Source: Zizania palustris (lineage: Eukaryota > Streptophyta > Magnoliopsida > Poales > Poaceae). From it: DNA of 64,000 bases. Below are positions 44,398 to 55,065 of this stretch, one piece after another; within the stretch, counting starts at the first letter, position 1, and each line of letters starts with the position of its first letter. Where the stretch lies: contig JAAALK010000082.1 of NCBI GenBank assembly GCA_019279435.1, forward strand, positions 24,461,034 to 24,525,033. The letters run 5' to 3'. Made by a program: the position numbers and the translations under genes. The notes under the pieces were generated by a model, which saw only the letters and a list, made by a program, of their open reading frames with translations, did no database searches and had not been told where the DNA came from.

Positions 44398-47151
44398 ATG
44401 ACGTCTCCTGGAAAGGTCCCGTCCTTGGAAGCTTATGGCTATAACTATTGGAAGACTCGCATGTGAGCCTATCTCATGAGCCAAAGCTCGGACATATGGG
44501 ACATATGTATTCACGCTACTTTCACAGTGTTGCCTGTTGCTGAGCGCACTACTCCAGATATTCTTGCCTAGCATCAGAACAACAAAAAAGCGGTGAATAT
44601 TTTGTTTTCTGGTTTAGGTCCCACTGAATTTGAGCGAGTGAGCCATCTCACCACTGTGAGAGAGATCTGGGCTACCCTCCAGGCACACCATGAGGGGACA
44701 ACCCAAGTCAAGGCTCGACTCTATCAGACCTACTGGCATGAATATGAGAATTTCACAGAGAAGCCGGGTGAATCTGTTGAAGCGTTGTTTGGTCGTTTTC
44801 AACCAATCATAAACAAGCTTCGGGCCAACATGGCTGAGGGTGTTCAGGTAGTCTCAGATCATGAGCAGGCGCTCAAGGTTCTCCATACCTTGGACCCTAA
44901 GATCTAGGAGATCAAGGTATTATCTATCACTGAGAGTACATCTTATGATACCTTGACAATTTCTGAGTTGTTTAGCAAGCTGAAGGCCACTGAGGTTGAT
45001 ACCCAGCTGAGATCAAATCTCACTGGCTCTGGATCAAAGACCCTAGCCCTTGCTACACCTTCTACTAACCCCTCCTCTGTGAGCTGTGCTGGGTTCTCTT
45101 TGATGTCTATCACGGAGGACCAGTCGAGTCATTAGGAGATGATGACCTGTGTATTTTTAAAAACCAGGTGCGTCGTGTTTATGACAAGAGAATGTTCAAA
45201 AGACACGACACGAAATCCAGGTGCTTTGAGTGTGGTGACCTAGGAAACTTCATCATCGACTGCCCCAAGTGCACTGGTCATAAGAAGGGCACAGGTGGTG
45301 GCTTCCACGACTCCGGCAAGCACGATAGCTCCTCCTTCGCCAAGGGCAAGCCAAAGACTAGATTCTTCAGAAAGGCCCTGAAGGACTACAGGCGTGAGAA
45401 CAAGAAGCGCGACAAGGCCTTCTTCACCGAGATGGAGAAGAGCTACTCCAAGTGGTCCACGTCATCTTCCTCTTCATCGAGCTCAAGCGATGAGGAGATT
45501 GTCATCAGGAAGGGGAAGGATAAGGACGATCCAGCAGGCCTTTGCTTCATGGCCTTCGAGGACAGGCCGAAGAGCCGCTCACATAACCGTCGAAGATCCC
45601 GCAAGAGCTTCTGCTCAATGGCTCTTGGGGATAAGGAAGAGAAGGGCTCCTCCGATGACTCTGACGACGACGAAAATGAGAAGGTATCATCTTATGAACG
45701 TGAAATCGTTGATTTACTTGAAAGTAATCGTCAGGAGTTCAAATATCGGGAAAAACTTCTTACAGGGGCTAAGAAGAGGATAGATGAACTAGAGAGTGAG
45801 CTTGCCGTGGCCAACGGCAGAATTGAGAGTGTATCTTCTTCCCCTTGCTTGGGTGATAGCAGTGAGTGCCCAAAGTGTGAGGTGTTTCTGTGTGGCCTGT
45901 CGACTCAGAAGTCTAGGTACACAGAAAGGGTTGATGAGAGGGACACTTTGGCCACTGAGCTTGAAAGAGCTCAGTTGGAGCTGAAAGATGCTCATGCCAC
46001 TGTCGTCGTGCCCTGTGCTGATTGCCCATCCCATCTAGCCAGACTAGCTGAGCTAAAAGCCAAGGGTGATGAGCATTTGAGCGAGTTGGAGAGAGTTAGA
46101 ACTGAGTTGGGGCAGGCTAGGCTAGAGCTTCAGACACTGTTAGTTCCACCCACTGTCTTGTGAGAACTGCTTGTCTCTTAGACTGGAGTTGATTAAGCTA
46201 AAAGCCGAGAAGTCTGTCCAAGTAGATAGAGAGTGTGAGACCTGCTTGTCTCAGGTGGAGGTACTAGCTTCCTTAAGAGAGGAGATAGCCGATGCCCAGA
46301 ATGAAAACTTTTACCTCCATTCAATCCTGAGTTGGATCAGTGCTAGAGAGCCACAACTCGGCATGATGATCCAGCAGTTTAAGAGGCAGGATGGGTTTGG
46401 GGTAGGCTACACCTACACCAAGGCTGACTTTGAGAGTGCCATTAGCCGGGCAGTGGAGTGGAGTAAAATGACTCCTGAGCAGAGATACCCCAAGAATCAT
46501 TCCACTAAGTCTTTCCAGGGTAGTCAGCCCAAGGATGTAGTGTTCCAAGAACAGCCCAAAGCTCCACCCAAGAAGCCCATCTGGGTTCCCAAGCCCAAAC
46601 ACCTCCGCACTTCTCTTGAATCTCTTCCTGGACCCTCTCACACCAAGAAGACTACACCAAACACCACTAAGCCCAAGAACCCCAAGCCTCAACCACATCC
46701 CAAGAAGCCCACCTACCACTGTGAGTATTGCCAGAGAGACGGGCATCTTGCGGAGTTTTGCTTCAGGAGGAAGCGGGTTGAGAGAACAGAGAGAGCTCGT
46801 GGTGGCCAGGAGCAGTTCTACCAGCAGGGTGGTAGACCGAGAGTTCTTGGACGTGGGGAGAGGCTGGAGGCCAGGCCGCATCGTGTAGGTGGTGGTAGAG
46901 GAGATGGCTTTCATGCCCGTGCTCCAGATGGTGGTGTTCGTTCCGGCAGAGCTCCAGGCCATTCTGGATACGGTCCTAGACCTCGTGGCTGAGGTTTTAG
47001 GCAGAACCAAGGACCGCGCTTTGTGTCGCGCTTTGGTCCAAACTCTTCTGATGGTTTTTGTTTTCCGTCTTTTGAGCAGATGGCTCGACACTGGTTTAGT
47101 TCTTTTGCTAAACCTGGTGCGGGACCATTTGCTCCCCCTTACAACCACTGA
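44398..47151 (+). pseudogene. gag: gag of element I (broken)
   Basis: ATG 44398 follows a short leader. The capsid-like part runs to about 45135 and holds TGA/TAG codons at 44464, 44569, 44905 and 45133. A frameshift near 45150 leads to an open stretch 45168-46163. It carries a first zinc knuckle whose His is Asn (C-F-E-C-G-D-L-G-N), a Lys/Arg-rich part, poly-Ser, an acidic patch and a long coiled coil. Another shift near 46165 leads to 46171-46992 with an intact second knuckle (C-E-Y-C-Q-R-D-G-H...C) and an Arg/Gly-rich tail. The gag stop TGA is 47149-47151, and pol begins in the minus-one frame. Confidence 0.82.
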
Positions 47152-50100
47152 TTGTGCAGGATCGGGGACTGAAGGATGTTTGGATCATGGACTCAGGATG
47201 CTCTCGCCACATGACGGGACATCGCAGGTGGTTCTCCAGTCTCTCCCCCGAGCTCCAAAGAGTACATCACATTCAGGAACAGTGGTCGAGGGAACATACA
47301 TGACATTGGCTCAATTCGCATCTCAGACCATTTCTCTTTGAAGAACGTTGCTTTGGTTGGGAATTTGAACTTTAATTTGATTTCTATTTCGCAACTTCTT
47401 GAGGATGGTTTGGAGGTCCATTTTAAGAAGGGCAGCTCTTCTGTGGTAGATTCTATAGGGTCTTTGATTTGCCAGATCTTACCTTTTGGTAAGGTTTTTC
47501 GGATTGACTTCTATAGTTCTTTTTGCCCATCTCAATGTTTGATTGCTGGATCCTCCTCTGAGCTCTGGAAGTGGCATAGGAGATTGGGCCATTTGAGTTT
47601 TGATATGCTAGTAAGGTTGAGCTCTATGGACCTCATCTGAGGATTTCCCAAGCTTAAAATGGAGAAGGATCTAGTTTGCCATCCCTGTCGTCATGAGAAA
47701 ATGGTTGTCGCTTCTCACAAAGATGTAACTCAGGTGATGACTTCGTATCCGGGCGAGCTGTTACACATGGACACTGTTGGTCCAGCTCGGGTACGCTCAG
47801 TCGATGGGAAGTGGTATGCACTTGTGATTGTTAATGATTTTTCTCGATTTTCATGGGTTTTCTTTTTGGAGTCTAAGGATGAGACTTTTCATTTTGTTCA
47901 TGACCTGATTTTGAAGCTGAAGAATGAGAACAATGGTCGGATGCGAGCAATTCGCTCTGACAACGGCTCTGAGTTCAAGAACTCTCAGTTCGTCAGCTTC
48001 TGTAGTGATCAGGGTGTTGACCATCAGTTTTCTGCTCCTTACACTCCCCCACAGAATGGCGTTGTGGAACGAAAGAACCGCACGCTAGTTGAGATGGCCA
48101 GGACGATGCTCAATGAGCACAGGACTCCTAGGCATTTTTGGGCTGAAGCCATGAACACGGATTCCTATCTGGCCAACCGCATTTTTCTTAGAGCTTACCT
48201 AGGTAAGACTTCATATGAGTTGCAGTTTGCCAGACAGCCCAAGGTGAGCCACTTGCGAGCGTTTGGCTGCAAGTGCTTTGTGCTCAAGAAGGGAGGGCAT
48301 TTGGACAAGTTCGAGTCTCGTTGCTGGGACAATGTTTTTCTTGGCTATGCTTTGCATTCTCGAGGCTTCCGTGTTTGGAACCTTAACTCCATGCAGCTTG
48401 TCGAGACTTGCGAGGTTTCTTTTGATGAGTCCTTACCTTCTTTGACCCCTTCTTTTGAGCCTTCTGGAGATGGTGAGCTCGGAGAGTCCATCTTCGAAGA
48501 AGATAATGACACTCTAGCTGTTGATGAGGGTGGGACTTCTGCACCGCCTGCAGAACCCACACCTTCTCAGACTTCGACCGAGGATGAGGGCGGACCTCTG
48601 ATCACTTCTTCCACTTCGATCGAGCCCCCTCAGTCGAGTCCAGAGGTGCCAGCTGCTGACTCTGGTGAGGTGACTTTAGATCACCAGGGATCTCGAGCAG
48701 TTCAGCGTGATCACCCCTCAGAGCTCATCATCGGTGATTTTTCTAAGAGAACTTTGCGTTCGTCTGTTGACTCTTTTGCTGTGTTTGGTGAATCTTCTTT
48801 TGTTGCATCTTTTGAGCCCAAAGACGTTTCTCATGCTCTTTCTAATTCAAATTGGATAAATGTCATGCAAGAAGAGCTTGAGAATTTTGTCCGCAATCGG
48901 GTTTGGACACTGATTGAGCTGCCACCCGGATGCAACCCATAGGCACCAAGTGGGTGTTCAAGAACAAGCAAGGTGAAGATGGGGTTGTGGTGCGCAACAA
49001 AGCTCGACTAGTTGCCCAGGGTTTTTGCCAGAAAGAGGGTATTGACTTTGAAGAAACTTTCGCCCCTGTTGCCCGTGTTGAGTCCATTTGCATTCTCTTA
49101 GCTTTTGCCGGTTTGAAGGGTTTTAATCTTTTTTAAAGGGACGTCAAGAGTGCTTTTCTGAATGGGTACATAGAGGAGGAGGTTTATGTTAGGCAGCCCC
49201 CCGGTTTTGAGAACCCTAAGTTTCCTCGACATGTCTTTAAGCTGCAGAAAGCTTTATACGGTCTGAAGCAAGCCCCCGGGGCTTGGTATGACCGGTTAAA
49301 GAGGTTTTTGTTGGGGAAGGGCTTTGTGATTGGTTTTGTGGATAAAACTCTTTTCTTGCTCAGAGATGCTTTGGATTTCTTAGTCGCTCAGATTTACGTG
49401 GATGATATTATCTTTGGCGGTACTACTGATGCTCTTGTGTCCAAGTTTTCTGAGAAGATGCACAACGAGTTTGAGATGAGCCTCATGGGTGAGCTAAAGT
49501 ACTTCTTAGGGCTCTAGATCAAACAGACCAAGGACGACACCTTCATCCACCAAGGTAAGTACACAAGAGACATGTTGAAGAAATTCGACTTTGGTGGAGA
49601 GCTGAAGCCTCAAATGACACCAATGGGCACATCTGGAGGCCTGGACAAGGACGAGAGCGGCGTCAAGGTCAACGAGAGAGAGTTTCGAGGGATGATCGGT
49701 TCGCTGCTGTACTTGACGGAGACGAGGCCAGACATACAGTTCGCCGTGGGACTTTGCGCACGCTTCCAGTCTTCACCTCGCGCATCTCATCGGCAAGCTG
49801 TCAAGTGCATTTTCAGGTATCTTACCTATGCGCCCGATCTCGGTCTTTATTATTCAGCATCATCATCTCTTGATTTATCTGGCTTTTCGGACGCTGACTT
49901 TGGTGGGTGCCGGTTGGATCGCAAGTCGACTTTCGGTACTTGCTAGTTTCTTGGTTCGTCTCTTGTTTCTTGGTCTTCTCGAAAGAAGTCTGGAGTTGCT
50001 CTTTCGACCACTGAGGCTGAGTATGTAGCTGCTGCTTATAGATGGTTTGGATGATTTCCACGTTGCGAGATATTGTGTTGTTCTTTCCTACCAGAGTTCC

Positions 50101-50335
50101 TTTGTTTTGCGACAGCACCACTGCTATTAGTGTAGGGAAAAACCCTTGTCTCCATTCAAAAACCAAACACATTGATGTGTGCTTTCACTTTCTGAGGGAT
50201 CAATATGAGAAAGGTGTCATTGACCTTGTTCATGTTGATACTCATCATCAGTTGGCTGACATTTTTACCAAACCCCTAGATTAGTCTACTCTTGAGCATT
50301 TGCGAGGGGATTTGGGTGTTGTGTATCCTTTCTAG
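47148..50335 (+). pseudogene. pol: pol of element I (broken)
   Basis: Protease keeps D-S-G-C-S-R-H-M-T-G, then a frameshift near 47250. Pre-integrase and integrase run 47338-48942, with one stop at about 47638, and retain S-D-N-G and V-V-E-R-K-N. RT starts after a frameshift near 48940; a TAA near 49134 precedes R-D-V-K where J has Q-M-D-V-K. Y-V-D-D-I-I-F-G-G is intact near 49400. RNase H carries TAG codons at 49515, 49944 and 50282, each CAG in J, and a small deletion near 50035. Final TAG at 50333-50335. Confidence 0.88.
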
Positions 50336-51708
50336 GATATTTTGCGTCAGTTTTATGTCTTCTTTACTCTTTTCTTGAGTCTTTTTGTGTGTGTTCATAT
50401 CATGCATATTCACATATCACACTTTGAGACTGCTTCTATTATATGATTGATCTGCTTTACTTATTCTAGCTGGTACATGCTTTTGATTACTTGTCGATGA
50501 TCGTGCTTTGCTTCAGTTCGCTTGATATGTCTGATATATGTCATATGCATGGCTTTTATGCTTTAAAATTGAAAAATGATCACCATTGCTTCTGGTAACT
50601 AGCATGTGTAGGCTGAATGCTTTTGCTATCTATTACATGCCTTGTAGCTAGTTCCTTACTTAGATGCAGATATGCAACTTGGACATATTTATGCTTTAAA
50701 GATGGAAATGTGCTATAAAAATGATGAAACATCAGAAAAATGAAAATTCCATGCCTTTTTATGCTTAAGTTGAAAAGATCCAAGTGGGTTTGCTTTGTCG
50801 CATTGCATTGTTCTGGACTGCATACCATAGCACTTTAGTATGAACTAGGACAGTGCAATGTATGCCAAGACCAATGTCTTAAGCTTCTGATGGTCTAGTT
50901 CTGGCCTAGGCTTGACTTGGTCGGTTAGCATAAGGTTTGACATGCAAATAATCCCTAGCAAAAATGAAAAAGGAAAATGAAAAAGCTTGAAAATTAAAAG
51001 GATAACAAGTTTGCTGAAGCACTTTGTTTTGGACAAAGCTTATCTTGGTAGATATCAGTTAGCTTTTGCATCTCATGCTTTACCTTGCTTGCCAACTGGA
51101 AAATGTGGTGATGTTTTTGTCTACGAAAATTTAAAAAATGTGTGCTAATGACTTTCTTTAGATATCATCTTTTGCACTGATCATGCCATGTGTCTTAGAC
51201 AGTATGTCTTTTGCTATACCTGCTAGATATTGTAAACTGCAGTCAATCATATCTGAGAAGCATGCTTTCTACACTCCATTTGCACCCCAGTTGCATTCAT
51301 TGCATATTTTGAGGGGAGTTGCATTTCAGGGGGAGTCTGTGTCTCTTTAGAGTGCATTTAGTCTCGCTTGATGAGTTCAGTTGTCAACAAGGGGAGAAAT
51401 TTTGGGAGAAGAGTTTAAGGGGGAATTTTGGCTTTCTCTAGGAGTTGTTTCAGGGGGAGTTTTTGTCTCGTTTGTCCTTACTCTTTTGATATCCTTGTTG
51501 ATGATTATGAGATTGCACTCGTTTTGAGCTTTTACTTTTGGTTAACCATAATGACCGCTTCTTGCTTTTATTTGGCTTTTGGTCATTAGGGTTAAACTTT
51601 TACTTTATTTTCTTCTTCTCTGTTTTCTTGTGCTTTGTTTTCATGTTTCCACATGTGTTCACAGGTACTGAGGAGCTGATGAAGAGAAGTGTTGACAATG
51701 GACTCATC
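50336..51708 (+). other. Non-coding 3' region of element I
   Basis: No credible ORF. Holds the block shared with A, C and J (50770-50957), several ggggga runs (51310-51460) and a hairpin (51542-51595) near the polypurine tract. Confidence 0.75.
51542..51595 (+). other. Hairpin near the polypurine tract of element I
   Basis: ttaaccataatgacc (51542-51556) pairs with ggtcattagggttaa (51581-51595), one mismatch, 24-nt loop. Confidence 0.72.
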
Positions 51709-51719
51709 AAGGAGGAGAT
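51709..51719 (+). promoter_or_regulatory. Polypurine tract of element I
   Basis: aaggaggagat directly before tgaggagcc; one G of the usual run is changed to A. Confidence 0.75.
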
Positions 51720-53935
51720 TGAGGAGCCATGATGAAGAGCGTGGGCCTCATGGCTCCAGATGTGACGAGTCATTGTCAACGGTAGTCAAAGAGGACTGAA
51801 AAGAGCTGAAGACATGCTGCGTCTGGGCCCCGTGTGACTCAGGTACACGGGTAGCAAGCGACTGTCAGGTAGAGGGGTCGTGAAGTCGGGCTGGCCCAAT
51901 CCGGGTACATGGGCTAGGAGCAGCAGAGGATCCACTGGGTTGTTGACTAGGATTGACTCAGGTACACGGGCGGAGAGCGATTGCCGGGCTGAGAGAGTTG
52001 CGGAATCAGGCCAGCCCAATCCGGGTACCTGGTGCAAAGTCAGTGGACGCTTTGTCAGTTTCAGCGCAAAACTAATGACCGCTGATCTTGGATCGGACCA
52101 TCCTAGAGCGAAGCCGTAGTCACTACGAAAGCTTCGCTTCCGGATAAGTCATCTGTAAATAGGAGTTTACTATTTTATCCTTAGCCCCACATTCAGTCAG
52201 TCGAGTCTGTAAAAAACCCTAAGGGTCTGGTGGAATATTCCTAGGCTATTGGGCTGCCTATAAATAGGGCCCCAATCCCTAGGGTTAAGTCACCCATTCT
52301 GAAATCACGTTTAATTTCACTAAAGCTTGGGTCACTTTTGGCTTTTTCCTGGTTGTTCTCGTGCAAGCGCCGCCACCATTCCTGTGTTCTTGTTCTTCAC
52401 ACGTTCATTAGGTTTCGATTTTCCTTCCGGAATCATAGGACATCACGCTGTTGAATGTTTACTCTATTCGTCTCGTTTTGCGTGTTCTATCTATGTGTTG
52501 GCTCTGAGGTTTGCCGCTGAAAGCTTTTTAGTATCGAAGCCTTCGCAATCTCATCTGCTTGAAAAGTTTTTACCGAGTTCTTTATTCGTTTCTAACCGGC
52601 AGTATGTTTTTAATTGTGTAGTTGTCAAGCTACAAACTGTAGCTCTGTTTGCTAGTTTCTAGCCTGCGGCTTCCAGGCTCATCATCTCTCACATGACTCC
52701 TTCTTTTCTTGCATAGACTTCTAGCTGTTGTGTGTCAGGCTATACTGATTTTGGCTACAGCTAGGTTTTCTATTGGTATTTTCCTGACATGGCGTTCTGA
52801 TCGAGAGAAGGGAGCTCACACGTTTCTTGAAGGTTCTTGCGAAGGTTCGAACTCTACTGGTAATCTTTTGTTTGAAGCCTTTTTGTTCAGTGTAGCGGGT
52901 TTTGCTCAAGCTTCGCTCGAGGTCTCAAAGTCCCTGCTTAGCCAGACTACTTCGGTTCGAAGCTAGACCTGGTTTGAAGGTATCTTGGTTTACTTCACTG
53001 TTCGAAGTCTACTTCCAAACTATTTTTTTGCTGTCTATTAGGTGTAGCGAAGTTTCTGTGCGAAGTCTGGTTAGCGAAGCGTGCTTCGAAGCAGGCTTCG
53101 ATCAGTTTGCACTAAAGGCTTCGTAGTCCTTGTGCGGGTAGACTTCGTTCTTGCGAAGTCCCCACAAAGACAGACTTCGACTTTTTCTGTTTAGCTTCGA
53201 AGTTTTTGCTTTCCCGTGTTAAGCTTCGAATCTTCAAAGTGTGCTTTTCAAAGCACGCTTCGGCAGCATCATACTCCGGGTGTTTTTCTGTTGTCCCCGA
53301 TTCGATGGTTACTTCGGTCTATGTTTATTCTGACTTCGAAGTTCTCATCTGCATACTTCGCTGCTGCATAGCTTCACACTAGTCTTTGAACTCCTTTTTG
53401 CTCAGCAAGCGAAACTTCGATTTTTGCACTATAACCTGCGAAGCTACTTCGTTCTGAAGTAGGCTTCGCACATTTGCTATACACGTCAACAATCTTCGCT
53501 AGTAAACTTCGAAGCAGGCTTCGGCGCGTTCACTGTAGACTTTGACACTGCATACTTCAAAGCCGGCTTCGACAACTGCAGGCTTCGCACCACACAGGCT
53601 TCATCAAGTTTCAAATAGGAGACAAAATTTTGAACAGTAACCTCTCATCTCTTTTTACGTGCACTCAGATTAATTGCTGTGGTGGTTTATTTCTGTGAAC
53701 CTTGATCTGTCCATGTTTTGAATGCTTTATTTATCTACCTATTAGCACTGTGTTGGTGTTTCTTTGTCTAGGACACCGGTCGTTTATAGGCTAGATACTT
53801 TTAGGCTTTGACAATCTGTTTACATTTTCCTGCCAAGTCTTTTGAGGTGCGTTGGATGTTGGGAGCAGGCCATTGATTCGAAAGAACTTTTAGGCGCCCA
53901 TTCACCCCCCTCTGGTCGCTAGTTTCGGTCCACCA
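51720..53935 (+). repeat. 3' LTR of element I (2.2 kb)
   Basis: Starts tgaggagcc and ends cggtccacca. TATA box 52258-52267. Contains the 119-bp U3 tandem (51836, 51955), a decayed inverted repeat (52054-52077) and a palindrome at 52115-52127. The part 52890-53620 is dense in cttcgaagc words. Confidence 0.9.
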
Positions 53936-54210
53936 CTCTAAGGAACTCTGAAGTTAGCCCGGAGGATAACTCCGAAACTAGCCTGAGACTTAGCTCCTAC
54001 AAACTTCAAAGGGATCTTTGGGGCTTCGCTCCGGAGGGCTCCGAAGGGGTTCGGAGGCCTCGCTCTAGAGGGATCCGAAGAGGACCTTGGGACTTAGAAA
54101 TCACTTCACTAGATAGGAACATGCTTCGATAGTGTTGGGCTCTGGGCCGAAGGCTGTCGGAGGCTGACGTTATTTGGACCCTGTTCAAGAGAAAACTTAT
54201 TCCCCCAACA
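53936..54210 (-). repeat. 5' LTR of element G, outer piece
   Basis: Continues LTR G after element I and ends cccccaaca. 54013-54210 matches 37393-37582. Followed by the target duplication atacc. Confidence 0.85.
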
Positions 54211-55065
54211 ATACCAGATGCTGCTAAATAAACACCAAAAGAGGGCTGAGAAAACAAACACTCTGCCAATGATGCCAAGGCAGCTGAACCCTCCGAGGAG
54301 GTCAAACCCTTCGCATCAGCCGCAGTCACCTTCGCAATGATAGAGGCCTCCGTCCTGGTAGGACCCCTCACTTATATGGTCTGACATACCTTCGACATGG
54401 CCGAACCTCTTTCCGAGCGATCGGTTCGGCCCATAGTGGACAAAGCCAACAGAGGTCACAATGCCTCCACCGTACCATTGGGCAGGGTCCCTGTGGGCTC
54501 TGCCCTACGCCTCACTGCCGGAGTACCCTTCGTAGTATGGCGTTTCTCTGTTTGTTCCATCAAAGTACTATGATTGGCAAGGGCAGATGGATGCGGCGAA
54601 TGGGGACATTTTCCACAGGATATCCATGGTACCGCCGAGCCGACTAGCGCAGAACAAAGCCAAAGCATATGGCTGCGAAGGGGTGATGGAGAGCGAGTCC
54701 GAAGTTATCACCGTCAAAGTAGGGAATTAGGAGGTCCCAATCCTAAAGGCCCACTCACCGAAGCACGATAGAGGTAAGTCCCCAGGTCCAGCCAAAGCCA
54801 TCCCTGAGGCCCGGTCTGACCGGCCTGCTATGGCTGGTCTGACTGTTTTATCCTAGGTACCCGACATAGTACGGTCCGACCACCCCCCATGGCCGGTCTG
54901 ACTGACAAGGTACAAGGAAATGTTTTCGCCAAGCGCAAAGATTCAAAGGTCGATCCGGGCAACTCCCGTTCGGCCGAAAATCTTAGAAGCAAGTTGGTGA
55001 CACCCGGTACTAAGCCACAACCATCTTGGGCACCTCCAGGTATGTCCAAATTGCAGAAGAGGTGC
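54211..55065 (+). pseudogene. gag/pre-pol region of element E, part 3 (broken)
   Basis: Continues E after G. The frame K-P-K-V-T-Y then Q-M-L-L resembles the spacer after the zinc finger in plant gypsy gag, followed by Pro/Ser-rich sequence and stops near 54340-54420 and 54728. Copies of ggtctgaccgg occur at 54808-54900. J is inserted at 55066, preceded by ggtgc as candidate target duplication. Confidence 0.5.

Larger units (their letters stand above)
43082..53935 (+). mobile_element. Element I: Ty1/copia LTR retrotransposon, complete but decayed
   Basis: 5' LTR 43082-44332, primer site 44335-44346, gag, pol, non-coding 3' region, polypurine tract and 3' LTR 51720-53935. Inserted in the 5' LTR of G. 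Pol is nearly collinear with that of J. About 28 differences in the first ~340 LTR bp. No matching 5-bp target duplication was found (ggctt before, ctcta after). One end may have been altered. Confidence 0.93.
35575..54210 (-). mobile_element. Element G: non-autonomous LTR element with an antisense spliced gene; hosts H and I
   Basis: The exact 5-bp target duplication atacc lies at 35570-35574 and 54211-54215. 3' LTR pieces: 35575-35718 and 37393-37582. Internal: 37583-42458. 5' LTR pieces: 42459-43081 and 53936-54210. Ends are tgttgtagc and cccccaaca, that is TG...CA. No gag or pol; the only gene (37927-41205) is antisense to the LTRs. LTR and gene are related to those of F. Copia fragment H sits in one LTR and complete copia element I in the other. 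Confidence 0.9.

Noticed and set aside
50336..51708. Envelope-like gene after pol, as reported in some SIRE-type elements
   Set aside because: The region has only short frames, and none is shared between A, C, I and J.
43077..53940. Target-site duplication for element I
   Set aside because: The five bases before (ggctt) and after (ctcta) do not match, and shifting the ends by a few bases did not help.
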